From contig NZ_RXLQ01000005.1 of NCBI RefSeq assembly GCF_003953935.1, forward strand, positions 240,625-304,624: a stretch of 64,000 nt of DNA, in the 5' to 3' direction. Origin of the DNA: Massilia atriviolacea. GTDB lineage: Bacteria; Pseudomonadota; Gammaproteobacteria; Burkholderiales; Burkholderiaceae_D. The notes under the pieces were generated by a model, which ran no database searches, had not been told where the DNA came from, and saw nothing but the letters and a program-made list of their open reading frames with translations. Made by a program: the position numbers and the translations under genes. The first letter of the stretch is position 1. Each line of letters starts with the position of its first letter. Shown in pieces: positions 35,662 to 44,815 of the stretch.

Positions 35662-36606
35662 ATGAAACTCCTGCTCTCCACCCTGATCGCCTGCGCCGCC
35701 CTGCATGCCGGCGCCGCCGAATGCATCGTGCCGTCCAAACCGGGCGGCGCGATGGACCTGACCTGCAAGCTGGTACGCGAAGGCCTGAAGGGCGACGCCA
35801 GCGCACCGGAGCTGCGCCTGTCCTATCTGCCGGGCGGTATCGGCGCGGTGGCCTGGCATTCGATGGCGGCCCAGCGCGGCAGCGAAAAGGACACGCTGGT
35901 CGCGTTTTCGGGCGGTTCGCTGCTCAATCTGGCGCAGGGCAAGTTCGGCAAGGCCAGCGCCGACGACGTGCGCTGGGTGGCGGCCCTGGGCGCCGACTAC
36001 GGGATGATCGCGGTGCGCGCCGATTCGGCCTTCCGCAACCTGGCCGATCTGCTGGAAGCCCTGAAGCGCCAGCCTGAGAAAGTGCTGATCGGCGTGTCCG
36101 GCACGATCGGCAGCCAGGACTGGATGAAGATGGCGCTGCTGGCCAGACGCGCCGGGATCGATCCGAAGGTGCTGCGGTTCGTGGCGCTGGAAGGCGGCGG
36201 CGAAGCCTTCACCGCGATGCACGCCAATCATGTGCAGGTGGTCTCCGGCGACGCCTCGGAAGCGACCCTGTACGCGGGCGCCGGCAAGGTGCGGGTGCTG
36301 GCGGTGCTGTCGGAGCAGCGCCTGGCGGGCGTGCTGGCGCAGGCGCCGACCGCGCGCGAGCAGGGCGTGGACGTGGTGTGGCCGATCATCCGCGGCGTGT
36401 GGATGGGACCCAAGGTGGCCGATGCCGAATACCGGCGCTGGGTGGGCAATTTCGAGCGCATGACGGCCAGCCCGGATTTTGCCAGGCTGCGGGCGGCGCA
36501 CGGGCTGTATCCGTTCACGCTGACCGGGCAGGCGCTCACCGATTACATCGACAAGGCCGTCGCCGACTACAACCGGCAGGCCAGGCAATTCAAACTGATT
36601 CGCTAA
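35662..36606 (+). CDS. Bug/TctC-family tricarboxylate-type periplasmic binding protein
   Basis: A 314-residue protein with a short signal peptide (IACAALHAGAAE). The Bug family pattern shows in CIVPSKPGGAMDLTCKLV and in the C-terminal YIDKAVADYNRQARQFKLI. Bug proteins bind carboxylic acids and either feed TctAB permeases or act as sensors for TctE-type kinases. No tctA or tctB is in the window, so this copy may serve mainly as the extracytoplasmic sensor of the neighbouring kinase, as known for BctC. The ATG at 35662 begins the signal peptide. Confidence 0.9.
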   Translation: MKLLLSTLIACAALHAGAAECIVPSKPGGAMDLTCKLVREGLKGDASAPELRLSYLPGGIGAVAWHSMAAQRGSEKDTLVAFSGGSLLNLAQGKFGKASADDVRWVAALGADYGMIAVRADSAFRNLADLLEALKRQPEKVLIGVSGTIGSQDWMKMALLARRAGIDPKVLRFVALEGGGEAFTAMHANHVQVVSGDASEATLYAGAGKVRVLAVLSEQRLAGVLAQAPTAREQGVDVVWPIIRGVWMGPKVADAEYRRWVGNFERMTASPDFARLRAAHGLYPFTLTGQALTDYIDKAVADYNRQARQFKLIR

Positions 36607-36631
36607 AACACAACAACAATCTGGAGACACC

Positions 36632-37723
36632 ATGAATATGAAACGAACCCTGATCGGCGCAAGCATTGCGTTCATTCTTGCCGGGAGCGCCTTCGCGCAA
36701 GTCCCGGCCGGCTATCCGGCCGACTACCAGAAGATCATCGACGGCGCCAGGAAGGAAGCCAGACTGGTGATCTACTCGGCCACCGACAGCAAGGCCGCGC
36801 AGCCGCTGATCAAGGATTTCAACGCCCTGTATCCGGGCGTGAAGATCGAATACAGCGACATGAATTCGACCGAAGTGTACAACCGCTTCATTTCCGAGGC
36901 GGCGGCCGGCGGCACTACCGCCGACGTGGTGTGGTCGTCGGCGATGGACCTGCAGATGCGCCTTGCCTCCGAAGGCAACGCCCTCAAGTACCGCTCGCAG
37001 GAAGCGGGCAAGCTGCCGGCATGGGCGGTGTGGAACGACAGCGCCTACGGCACCACCTTCGAGCCGGCGGCCATCGTCTACAACAAGCGCATGGTGACCG
37101 GCAACGACATTCCGAAGACGCATGCCGCTTTTGCGGCAATCGTCAAGACCGACAAATTCCGCGACAAGGTCACCACCTACGACATCGAAAAATCCGGCGT
37201 GGGCTTCATGTTCATGACCGCCGATGCGCGCGAAAATCCGCAGTTCGCGGACCTGCAGAACGGCTTCGGGGCGGCCAAGGTGCGGGTGCAGTCGTCCACC
37301 GGCACCATGCTGGAACGGATCTCGTCGGGCGAAAACCTGATCGGCTACAACGTGCTCGGCTCCTACGCGCTGGTGCGCGCCAAGACCGACCCCTCGCTGG
37401 GCGTGGTGCTGCCGGCCGATTACACCCTGATCATGTCGCGCGTCCAGTTCATCAACAAGGCCGCCAAGAACCCGAACGCGGCCAAACTGTGGATGGATTA
37501 CCTGCTGTCGGTGCGCGGCCAGACCGTCATCGCCAACGAGTCGAAGCTGTTTGCGATCCGCGCCGACGTCGCCGGCGAAACCACCTCGGCGGAACTGATC
37601 AAGATCGTCGGCGAAAAGAACATCAAGCCGATTCCGGTGCATCCGTCGTTGCTGGAATACCTGGCGCCGGCCAAGCGCATGGCTTTCCTCAAGCAGTGGA
37701 AAGACACCGCCGGCAAGAAGTAA
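36632..37723 (+). CDS. ABC transporter substrate-binding protein (Fe3+/phosphonate/phosphoglycerate type)
   Basis: A 363-residue periplasmic protein. The signal peptide ends at GSAFAQ. The SBP_bac_6/11-like core begins DYQKIIDGARKEARLVIYSATDS and includes YPGVKIEYSDMNSTEVYNRF. The spaced tyrosines of ferric-binding FbpA are not obvious, so an organic or phosphorylated substrate is likelier than iron. It is followed by a double-domain permease and an ATPase of the same importer. Confidence 0.9.
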   Translation: MNMKRTLIGASIAFILAGSAFAQVPAGYPADYQKIIDGARKEARLVIYSATDSKAAQPLIKDFNALYPGVKIEYSDMNSTEVYNRFISEAAAGGTTADVVWSSAMDLQMRLASEGNALKYRSQEAGKLPAWAVWNDSAYGTTFEPAAIVYNKRMVTGNDIPKTHAAFAAIVKTDKFRDKVTTYDIEKSGVGFMFMTADARENPQFADLQNGFGAAKVRVQSSTGTMLERISSGENLIGYNVLGSYALVRAKTDPSLGVVLPADYTLIMSRVQFINKAAKNPNAAKLWMDYLLSVRGQTVIANESKLFAIRADVAGETTSAELIKIVGEKNIKPIPVHPSLLEYLAPAKRMAFLKQWKDTAGKK

Positions 37724-37780
37724 ACGCCAGCACGGTGGGCTGGCGCCCACCGCCCCCCTCATCCCTGGATCGGACCTGAC

Positions 37781-39547
37781 ATGACCACCTTATCATTGCG
37801 GGCCACGCGGCTTAACTGGCCGCGCGGCCTGGTGGTGACGCTCGCCTGCGTCGCCATCTTCCTGCCGCTGTTCTTGATTTTTTACCAGAGCTTTTTGTCG
37901 GCGCCCTTCTTCATGCCGGAAAAAAGCCTGGGCTTCGACGCCTACGCTTTCATCTTCGAGGACCCCGACTTTACCCAGGCCTTCAAGAATGGGGCGATCC
38001 TTGCCACCGGGCTGGCCGCCATCGCGGTGCCGCTGGGCGGCATGCTGGCCTTCCTGATGGTGCGCACCGACCTGCCGGGGCGCAGCTGGATCGCGCCGCT
38101 GCTGCTGGTGCCGATTTTCGTCTCGCCCATGGTGATGGGCTTCGGCTACGTGGTGTCGATGGGGCCCGTGGGCTTTTACTCGGTGTGGGCCAAGCAGCTG
38201 CTCGGCTTCATCCCGTGGAATATCTATTCGTTCACCAGCATCGTCGTCATCGCCGGCCTGACCCACGTGCCGCACGTGTACCTGTACGCTTCCTCGGCGC
38301 TGAAAAGCCTGGGCTCGGACGTGGAAGAGGCGGCCCGCGTGGCCGGCGCCTCACCGCTGCGGGTGATGATGAACGTGTCGCTGCCGATGATCATGCCGGC
38401 CCTGGCGTATGCCGGCGTGCTGGTGTTCTTCCTCGGCTTCGAAGTCTTCGGCCTGGTGCTGGTGCTGGGCGATCCGGAAGGCCACCTGGTGCTGGCCACC
38501 TACCTGTACAAGCTGACCAACAAGATGGGTACGCCCTCGTACCACCTGATGGCGGCGGTGGCGGTGTGCCTGGTGATGGTGACCATGCCGCTGGTGATGA
38601 TCCAGCGCTGGCTGCTCAAGTCGGCCAACAAGTATGTGTCGATCAAGGGCAAGGGCGCGCGCCAGAAGGCGATGCCGCTGGGCCGCTGGAAGTGGCTGGC
38701 CTTCGCCATGCTGGCCGGCTGGCTGCTGGTGACGATCGTCCTGCCGCTGTCGGGCATCGTGCTGCGCTCTTTTGTCCAGAACTGGGGCGAGGGCGTGGTG
38801 CTGTGGGACGTGCTGACCTTGCAGCACTTCCGCGACATCCTCGAGCAGCACTCGCTGGTGCGCGGGATCGTAAACACGGTGCTGATCGGCGTGATCGGCG
38901 GAGCGATGGCGGTGGTGTGCTACACGGCGATCGCGCTGGCCATGCACAGGAAGCCCGACGGCATCACCCGCCTGCTCGATTACAGCGTGCTGGTGCCGCG
39001 CGCGGTACCGGGCCTGCTGGCCGGCCTGTCCTTCCTGTGGGTGTTCCTGTTCGTCCCCAGCTGGCTCGACGGCATGTTCAAGGCGAGCGAGTTCGGTCCG
39101 CTGCTGTGGCTCGGCGAGCATGCGATTCCGCTGCTGCGCGAAGTGCGCTCGACCATCTTCGCCCTGTGGCTGGCGTATTCGGTGGTGTGGCTGGCCTACG
39201 GCATGCGCCTGATCTCGGCGGCGCTGCTGCAGGTGGGACCGGAACTGGAAGAGGCGGCGCGCGCGGTCGGCGCAACCCGCGGCCAGGTCACGCGCGACGT
39301 GACGCTGCCGCTGATCAAATACGGGATGCTGGGCGCCTGGCTGATGGTGTTCCTGATCTTCGAGCGCGAATATTCGACCGGGGTCTACCTGCTCACGCCG
39401 GGCACCGAAGTGATCGGGGCGATGCTGGTATCGCTGTGGGCGGGCGGCTCGACCGACCTGGTGGCGGCGCTCTCGTTCATCAATATCACGCTGGTGGCCA
39501 TCGGCCTGGGCATTGCGCTGCGCTTCGGCGTCAAGCTGCACCAATAA
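37781..39547 (+). CDS. ABC transporter permease, fused two-domain type
   Basis: A 588-residue inner-membrane protein with about 12 helices. Two BPD_transp_1 domains each carry an EAA loop: EEAARVAGASPLRVMMNVSL in the first half and EEAARAVGATRGQVTRDVTL in the second. The fused layout is typical of FbpB and related ferric, putrescine or phosphonate-type importers. The ATPase follows 26 bases later. Confidence 0.94.
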   Translation: MTTLSLRATRLNWPRGLVVTLACVAIFLPLFLIFYQSFLSAPFFMPEKSLGFDAYAFIFEDPDFTQAFKNGAILATGLAAIAVPLGGMLAFLMVRTDLPGRSWIAPLLLVPIFVSPMVMGFGYVVSMGPVGFYSVWAKQLLGFIPWNIYSFTSIVVIAGLTHVPHVYLYASSALKSLGSDVEEAARVAGASPLRVMMNVSLPMIMPALAYAGVLVFFLGFEVFGLVLVLGDPEGHLVLATYLYKLTNKMGTPSYHLMAAVAVCLVMVTMPLVMIQRWLLKSANKYVSIKGKGARQKAMPLGRWKWLAFAMLAGWLLVTIVLPLSGIVLRSFVQNWGEGVVLWDVLTLQHFRDILEQHSLVRGIVNTVLIGVIGGAMAVVCYTAIALAMHRKPDGITRLLDYSVLVPRAVPGLLAGLSFLWVFLFVPSWLDGMFKASEFGPLLWLGEHAIPLLREVRSTIFALWLAYSVVWLAYGMRLISAALLQVGPELEEAARAVGATRGQVTRDVTLPLIKYGMLGAWLMVFLIFEREYSTGVYLLTPGTEVIGAMLVSLWAGGSTDLVAALSFINITLVAIGLGIALRFGVKLHQ

Positions 39548-39573
39548 ACACCTACCTACATCGGGAAATCTCC

Positions 39574-40638
39574 ATGAATGAATTGACTGTCAACGACCTG
39601 CACCTCGACTACGGCACCGGTGCGCACGCCAACCCGATACTCAAGGGTGTATCGATGCACCTGCAGCGCGGCGAAGTGGTGGCCTTGCTGGGCCCCTCGG
39701 GCAGCGGCAAGACCACCTTGCTGCGCGCCGTGGCCGGGCTGGAAAGCCCGAAGAGCGGCACCATCGACATCGGCGAGCGGCGCGTGTTCGACGGCTCGCG
39801 CAACTTCGACATGGCGGCCGAGCACCGCAGCCTGGGGCTGGTGTTCCAGTCGTACGCGCTGTGGCCGCACAAGAGCGTGTTCGACAACGTGGCCTACGGC
39901 CTGACCCTGCGCAAGATGGGCAAGAGCGAGATCGAGGCCAAGGTCAGGGAAGTACTGGCGCAGCTGGGACTGGGCCACCTGGGCGAGCGCTATCCACATC
40001 AACTCTCGGGCGGCCAGCAGCAGCGGGTGGCGATTGCGCGCGCGCTGGTGTACAACCCGCCGGTGATCCTGCTCGACGAGCCGCTCTCGAACCTGGACGC
40101 CAAGCTGCGCGAGGAGGCGCGCGCCTTCCTGCGCGAACTGATCGTGCGGCTCGGCCTGTCGGCGCTGATGGTCACGCACGACCAGGGCGAGGCGATGGCG
40201 ATTTCGGACCGCATCCTGCTGCTCAATAACGGCAAGATCGAACAGCAAGGCTCGCCGCAAAGCATGTACGAAACGCCGGACACCCTGTTCACCGCCGAAT
40301 TCATGGGCAGTAACAACCGCCTGCAAGGCCAGGTGGTGGGCACAAACGACGGCACGGTGGCGCTGCAGGTCGATGGCGTGCGCATGCGCGGCAGCGCGCG
40401 CGGCGCGCGTAGCGGCGGCGAGGCCACGCCGCTGATCCGGGTCGAGGATGTGAAGATCAGCGCGCAGCAGGTCGACAATGCGCTGCAGCTGCCGCTGCTG
40501 ACCTGCATGTACCTGGGCGACCGCTGGGAGTGCCTGTTCATGCGCGAGGGCTTCAGCCTGCGCGCTTACTCCAAGCACCGGCTGGAAGCGGGCAGCTACT
40601 GGCTGCACATGCCGCCCGAGAAGCTGTGGGTGTTCTGA
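39574..40638 (+). CDS. ABC transporter ATP-binding protein (PotA/FbpC-like)
   Basis: A 354-residue ATPase. Walker A GPSGSGKTT is at about residue 45, followed by the Q-loop (LVFQSYALWPH), signature LSGGQQQRVAIARAL, Walker B VILLDEPLSNLDAK and the H-loop MVTHDQGEAM. A C-terminal TOBE-like domain follows (about residues 245-354). It drives the adjacent fused permease. The ATG at 39574 was chosen; longer readings run through the permease gene. A strongly similar subunit is found in spermidine/putrescine and iron importers. Confidence 0.95.
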   Translation: MNELTVNDLHLDYGTGAHANPILKGVSMHLQRGEVVALLGPSGSGKTTLLRAVAGLESPKSGTIDIGERRVFDGSRNFDMAAEHRSLGLVFQSYALWPHKSVFDNVAYGLTLRKMGKSEIEAKVREVLAQLGLGHLGERYPHQLSGGQQQRVAIARALVYNPPVILLDEPLSNLDAKLREEARAFLRELIVRLGLSALMVTHDQGEAMAISDRILLLNNGKIEQQGSPQSMYETPDTLFTAEFMGSNNRLQGQVVGTNDGTVALQVDGVRMRGSARGARSGGEATPLIRVEDVKISAQQVDNALQLPLLTCMYLGDRWECLFMREGFSLRAYSKHRLEAGSYWLHMPPEKLWVF

Positions 40639-40646
40639 GCGGGCGC

Positions 40647-41435
40647 TTACTCGATGCCGACCACGCTCGCGCTGGCGGCGGGGTCGCGCTTCTTGACAAA
40701 GCGCAGCACCGATTCGACGCTGACGATGTCGATCTGGCCGGCGATGCGGCGGCCCAGCGGATGGTCGTCGAAGGCCACGTTGGCGCGGAACACGCGCGCG
40801 CCGAGGCGCTTGACCGAGGGCACCCAGATCGTGTCCGGCGCATAGCCGGCCTGCCTGAGCCAGGACTGGGCAGCGCCGCGGTCCTCGACCGCCGCCTCGC
40901 TGGCGGCGTAGGTCTCCAGTACCCACTGGTTGGAGTTCTGGTATTTGGTTGAATACGGAAAGGCCAGCATATTGTAGTCGGCGCCGTGCAGGCGCGCCGG
41001 CGCCTGCGAGGCCAGCATGGCGACGATGCGCTTCTGGCTTTGCGCGCCGGGGATCACGACCTGGCTCTCGTAGGCGAACAGATCGTCGAGGAAGAAGTTG
41101 GCCAGGCCCTGGTCGAACACCTTGGAGGTGGCGCTGCCGCACTGGTTCAGCAGGTGCACCACGGTCCAGCGGCCCTTGGGATGGTCGCGCCAGGTGTAGG
41201 CCATGTGCGAGTAGCGCAGATCGTATCTGGACAGATCCTGGCCGATGCGCGCGATCAGCGCCACCTCCGCCCCCGACGCATCGAGGGCGGCGCTGGTGTT
41301 TTCGGCCAGCCTGACCGCCTTGACGAAGTTGGCGGCGTCCTGCGCGACTTCCTCGCAGGCGGTGCCGGCATGCGCGAGGCGCAGCGGCAGGGCCAGCACC
41401 AGCAGCAAAAGAGCGCGTCGGCCGATGCGGTTCAT
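40647..41435 (-). CDS. DUF2145 domain protein, exported
   Basis: A 262-residue secreted or periplasmic protein with a signal peptide (LLLLVLALPLRLAHAG). Conserved stretches LRYSHMAYTWRDHPKGRW and VVHLLNQCGSATSKVFDQGL match DUF2145, whose function is unknown. Its active-site-like C, H and N residues recall NlpC/P60-type hydrolases, but this is a guess. It follows the 137-residue exported protein after a 2-base gap, so the two are coupled. It converges with the ABC transporter operon. Confidence 0.88.
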   Translation of the reverse strand: MNRIGRRALLLLVLALPLRLAHAGTACEEVAQDAANFVKAVRLAENTSAALDASGAEVALIARIGQDLSRYDLRYSHMAYTWRDHPKGRWTVVHLLNQCGSATSKVFDQGLANFFLDDLFAYESQVVIPGAQSQKRIVAMLASQAPARLHGADYNMLAFPYSTKYQNSNQWVLETYAASEAAVEDRGAAQSWLRQAGYAPDTIWVPSVKRLGARVFRANVAFDDHPLGRRIAGQIDIVSVESVLRFVKKRDPAASASVVGIE

Positions 41436-41437
41436 GT

Positions 41438-41851
41438 TCAGCCCTTCGCGCCGTTCTGCGAGTGATGCAGCAGGCCTTTGCCGATTTCGGTCGGGATGAA
41501 GGCGATCACCTTGCCGGCGGCGATCAGCACATGGCCGCTGGCGGTGGCGGTGACGGTGACGGTCTGGCCGACCAGCTTGGAAAAGCCCCTGGCGCCGTCG
41601 CCGCTCAATTTGACGGTGGCGGTGGAACCGTCGGCCACGTTCCTGAGCACCACCACGGTGCCGTCGGCGACGGTGTCGACGCTTTGCGCCACCACGCTGC
41701 CGCCCACGGCCACCACCAGCAAGCTTCCCAATACCACCGCGCCCGACACATTGCTCGGGGTCGACGACAGGTGCGAGCCCTGCGCCAGCGCGGCCGGATT
41801 GGCGCCGAACAGCGCGCAGGCGAGGGCGGCGATCATCAGCTTGGTTTTCAT
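41438..41851 (-). CDS. Small exported hypothetical protein paired with DUF2145
   Basis: A 137-residue protein with a signal peptide ending at PAALAQ. The mature part is Val/Gly/Thr-rich (GSLLVVAVGGSVVAQSVDTV, GQTVTVTATASG), which suggests beta strands or a membrane-inserting hairpin, and ends KGLLHHSQNGAKG. I do not recognise a family. It is first in a two-gene unit with the DUF2145 gene and divergent from the XRE regulator, which may control it. Confidence 0.8.
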   Translation of the reverse strand: MKTKLMIAALACALFGANPAALAQGSHLSSTPSNVSGAVVLGSLLVVAVGGSVVAQSVDTVADGTVVVLRNVADGSTATVKLSGDGARGFSKLVGQTVTVTATASGHVLIAAGKVIAFIPTEIGKGLLHHSQNGAKG

Positions 41852-41992
41852 GCGGTTTCCTTGGATTGACAGGCCGGGTTGGCAAACACATCTTACGCAA
41901 GATTGGCCCTGGCTAAATGAAATGATAGGCCGTATCGCTTTTATTCTGAATAAGTATTAGTATTTGCTACCAGAATTCAGAGGGATACGGAA

Positions 41993-42727
41993 ATGCCGCA
42001 TGCAATTACACTTGTCGACACCTTGAAGCGCCTGTTGAAGGGGCGCGGCATCACCTACGGCGACCTGGCCGGGCGGATCGGCATGTCGGAGGCCAGCGTT
42101 AAGCGTATGTTTTCACAGAAGAATTTCACTTTGCAGCGGCTCGACGAGATCCTCACGGCGACCGGGATCGAGTTCGACGAGCTCAGTGCGGCGCAGTCGG
42201 CGCCGGCCCTGATTTCGCACCTGACCCTGGCGCAGGAGCGCGAAATCATCGGCGACCCGCGCCTGCTGGTGGTGGCCGTGTCGGCCATGAACCACATCGG
42301 CTTCGACGATATTGTGCGCTCTTACGACATGACCGAGGCGGAAGTGACCAAATACCTGCTGCGCCTGGACCGCATCGGCTTCCTCGAGCTGCTGCCGAAT
42401 AACCGGGTCAAGCTGCTCATCGCGCGCACCTTCGGCTGGATTGCGAACGGGCCGATCCAGGGCTACTTCCGGCACGAGGCGGCGGCCGACTACCTGAACT
42501 CGCGCTTCGATGGCGAGGATGAAGTCATGCGGCTGGTGAACGTGATGCTGACCAAGCAGTCCGGCGCGGCGCTGCTCGAACGCCTGAAGCAGGTGGCGGC
42601 CGAGTTCTCGCAGCAGCACCAGCACGAGACGCGCCTGCCGTTCGACCAGCGCCACGCGATCAGCTTCATCGTGGCCGCGCGGCCCTGGGTGCCGCAGGCT
42701 TTCAAGGCCCTGCTGCGCCGGCCGTGA
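41993..42727 (+). CDS. XRE-type HTH transcriptional regulator
   Basis: A 244-residue protein. Residues about 10-60 form a Cro/C1-type HTH, with TYGDLAGRIGMSEASVKRMF as the recognition part. A longer C-terminal region has no known domain; its TEAEVTKYLLRLDRIGFLEL resembles a second winged-helix motif. It is divergent from the DUF2145 pair, with 141 bases between starts. Confidence 0.88.
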   Translation: MPHAITLVDTLKRLLKGRGITYGDLAGRIGMSEASVKRMFSQKNFTLQRLDEILTATGIEFDELSAAQSAPALISHLTLAQEREIIGDPRLLVVAVSAMNHIGFDDIVRSYDMTEAEVTKYLLRLDRIGFLELLPNNRVKLLIARTFGWIANGPIQGYFRHEAAADYLNSRFDGEDEVMRLVNVMLTKQSGAALLERLKQVAAEFSQQHQHETRLPFDQRHAISFIVAARPWVPQAFKALLRRP

Positions 42728-42802
42728 TGGTACCCTGACGCTGCGCAGCCACTTTTTTTGCCACCTTTTTTGTCACTTCGAGACCCTGAGAGAACGATCA
42801 GC

Positions 42803-44689
42803 ATGAGTCAATCCAGCCAGTTTTCCCTCCTGACGCAGCGCCGCTTCGCGCCGTTCTTCTGGACCCAGTTCCTCGGCGCCTTCAACGACAACGTCTTCAA
42901 GACCGCCTTGCTGGTGATATTGACGTACGAAGCCGCCAGCTGGACCACGGTCGATCCGGCCGTGTTGAACAGCCTGATTCCCGGCCTGTTCATCCTGCCC
43001 TACGTGGTGTTCTCGGCGACCGCCGGGCAGATCGCCGAAAAGGTCGAGAAAGGGCGCCTGGCGCGCTTCGTGAAGCTGTTCGAGATCGCCATCATGCTGG
43101 TGGCCGGCATCGGCTGGATGACGCATACCCTGTGGCTGCTGATCGCCTCCGTGGTCGGCATGGGCGTGCATTCGACCCTGTTCGGCCCCGTGAAGTATGC
43201 CTACATGCCGCAGCACCTGAAACCCGAAGAGCTGGTGGGCGGGAACGGCGTGGTCGAGATGGGGACCTTCGTCGGCATCCTGCTCGGGCAGATCCTGGGC
43301 GCGGCGCTGGTATTGAAGCCGAACGGCTTGATGCTGGTGGCCGGCGCCACCATGTTCTTCGCCGTGCTCGGGCTGGTGGCCAGCTACCGCATTCCGCATT
43401 CGCCGGCGCCGATGCCGGACCTGAAAATCAATCCGAATCCGATCGCCGAATCGATCCGCAACATCGGCCACGCGCGCAAGAACCGCACCGTGTTCCTGTC
43501 GATGCTGGGTAATTCGTGGTTCTGGTTCTACGGCGCCATGATCCTGTCGCAGTTCCCGCTGTACGCCAAGGAGTTCCTGCACGGCGACTACAGCGTGTTC
43601 GTGATGCTGCTCACCGTGTTCTCGGTCGGCGTCGGCGTCGGCTCGCTGCTGTGCGAAAAGCTCTCGGGCCACAAGGTCGAAATCGGCCTGGTGCCGTTCG
43701 GCTCGATCGGCCTGTCGCTGTTCGGGATCGACCTGTACTTCGCCAGCATGGGCTATGTGCGCCCGGCGCTGGAGGTGGACATGATGGGCATGCTGGCGCA
43801 GGCCGGCGTGGCGCGCGTGCTGTTCGATATTGCGATGGTGGGCGTGTTCGGCGGCCTGTTCATCGTGCCGCTGTTCGCCCTGATCCAGACGCGCTGCGAG
43901 CCGGCCCACCTGTCGCGCACCATCGGCGGCATGAATATCCTGAACGCGCTGTTCATGATCGGCGCGGCCGGCATGGCGATCCTGATGATCAAGCTCGGTT
44001 TCACGATTCCCCAGATGTTCCTGGCCACCGCCATCCTCAACGCCGTGGTGGCGCTGTATATCTTCTCGCTGGTGCCGGAATTCCTGGTGCGCTTCGTGGC
44101 CTGGATGCTGATCCACACGATCCACCGCGTCAAGACCGTGGACACCGACCGCATTCCCGAGGAAGGGCCGGCGGTCCTGGTGTGCAATCACGTCAGCTAC
44201 GTCGATGCGCTGGTGATCGGCGCGGCCAGCCCGCGTCCGATCCGCTTCGTGATGGACCACAAGATCTTCAAGATGCCGATCATGGGCTGGCTGTTCCGCA
44301 CCGCGCGCGCGATTCCGATCGCGCCGGCCAAGGAAGACCAGTTCCTGATGGAGAAGGCGTATATCGACATCGCCCAGGCGCTGCACGAAGGAGACCTGGT
44401 CTGCATCTTCCCGGAAGGACGCCTGACCTCGACCGGCGAGATGGGCGAGTTCCGGGGCGGGATCGCCAAGATCGTCGAACGCAGCAAGGTGCCGGTGATT
44501 CCGATGGCGCTGCGCGGTCTGTGGGGCAGCCTGCTCACGCGCGATCCGGGTAACCTGTTCGAGCGCACCTTCGCGCGCGGACCGCGCTCGCGCCTGGCGC
44601 TGGCGGTCGGCACGCCGGTGGCGCCGGAAGACGCCACCCCCGACTACCTGCACAAGCAGGTGCTGGCCTTGCGCGGCGACTGGAAGTAA
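42803..44689 (+). CDS. Lysophospholipid transporter-acyltransferase fusion (LplT-PlsC/Aas-like)
   Basis: A 628-residue protein. The N-terminal 12-helix MFS domain is LplT-like (FFWTQFLGAFNDNVFKTALL, with HSTLFGPVKYAYMPQHL). A C-terminal PlsC-type acyltransferase follows, with the HX4D motif NHVSYVDALV at about residue 455 and FPEGRLTSTGEM. In E. coli LplT and Aas together flip and re-acylate lysophospholipids at the inner membrane; here one chain holds transport and acyl transfer, without an AMP-binding domain. The ATG at 42803 was chosen. Confidence 0.93.
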   Translation: MSQSSQFSLLTQRRFAPFFWTQFLGAFNDNVFKTALLVILTYEAASWTTVDPAVLNSLIPGLFILPYVVFSATAGQIAEKVEKGRLARFVKLFEIAIMLVAGIGWMTHTLWLLIASVVGMGVHSTLFGPVKYAYMPQHLKPEELVGGNGVVEMGTFVGILLGQILGAALVLKPNGLMLVAGATMFFAVLGLVASYRIPHSPAPMPDLKINPNPIAESIRNIGHARKNRTVFLSMLGNSWFWFYGAMILSQFPLYAKEFLHGDYSVFVMLLTVFSVGVGVGSLLCEKLSGHKVEIGLVPFGSIGLSLFGIDLYFASMGYVRPALEVDMMGMLAQAGVARVLFDIAMVGVFGGLFIVPLFALIQTRCEPAHLSRTIGGMNILNALFMIGAAGMAILMIKLGFTIPQMFLATAILNAVVALYIFSLVPEFLVRFVAWMLIHTIHRVKTVDTDRIPEEGPAVLVCNHVSYVDALVIGAASPRPIRFVMDHKIFKMPIMGWLFRTARAIPIAPAKEDQFLMEKAYIDIAQALHEGDLVCIFPEGRLTSTGEMGEFRGGIAKIVERSKVPVIPMALRGLWGSLLTRDPGNLFERTFARGPRSRLALAVGTPVAPEDATPDYLHKQVLALRGDWK

Positions 44690-44815
44690 ATCCGGTTCTA
44701 GCGGAGGGGAGAATCTGTGAGAAAGTGGTTATAATTGCAACCGTACGGCAGTGTGCCGCTTCTCCGTTTTTCAAAGGCCGTAGCATCCCATGAACCGTTT
44801 TTCGCCGCCGATGCC

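Noticed and set aside
36632-40638. Ferric iron importer FbpABC
   Set aside because: The family resemblance is there, but the iron-binding tyrosine pattern is not obvious and the TctDE-like and Bug neighbours suggest an organic substrate. Called only as the broader type.
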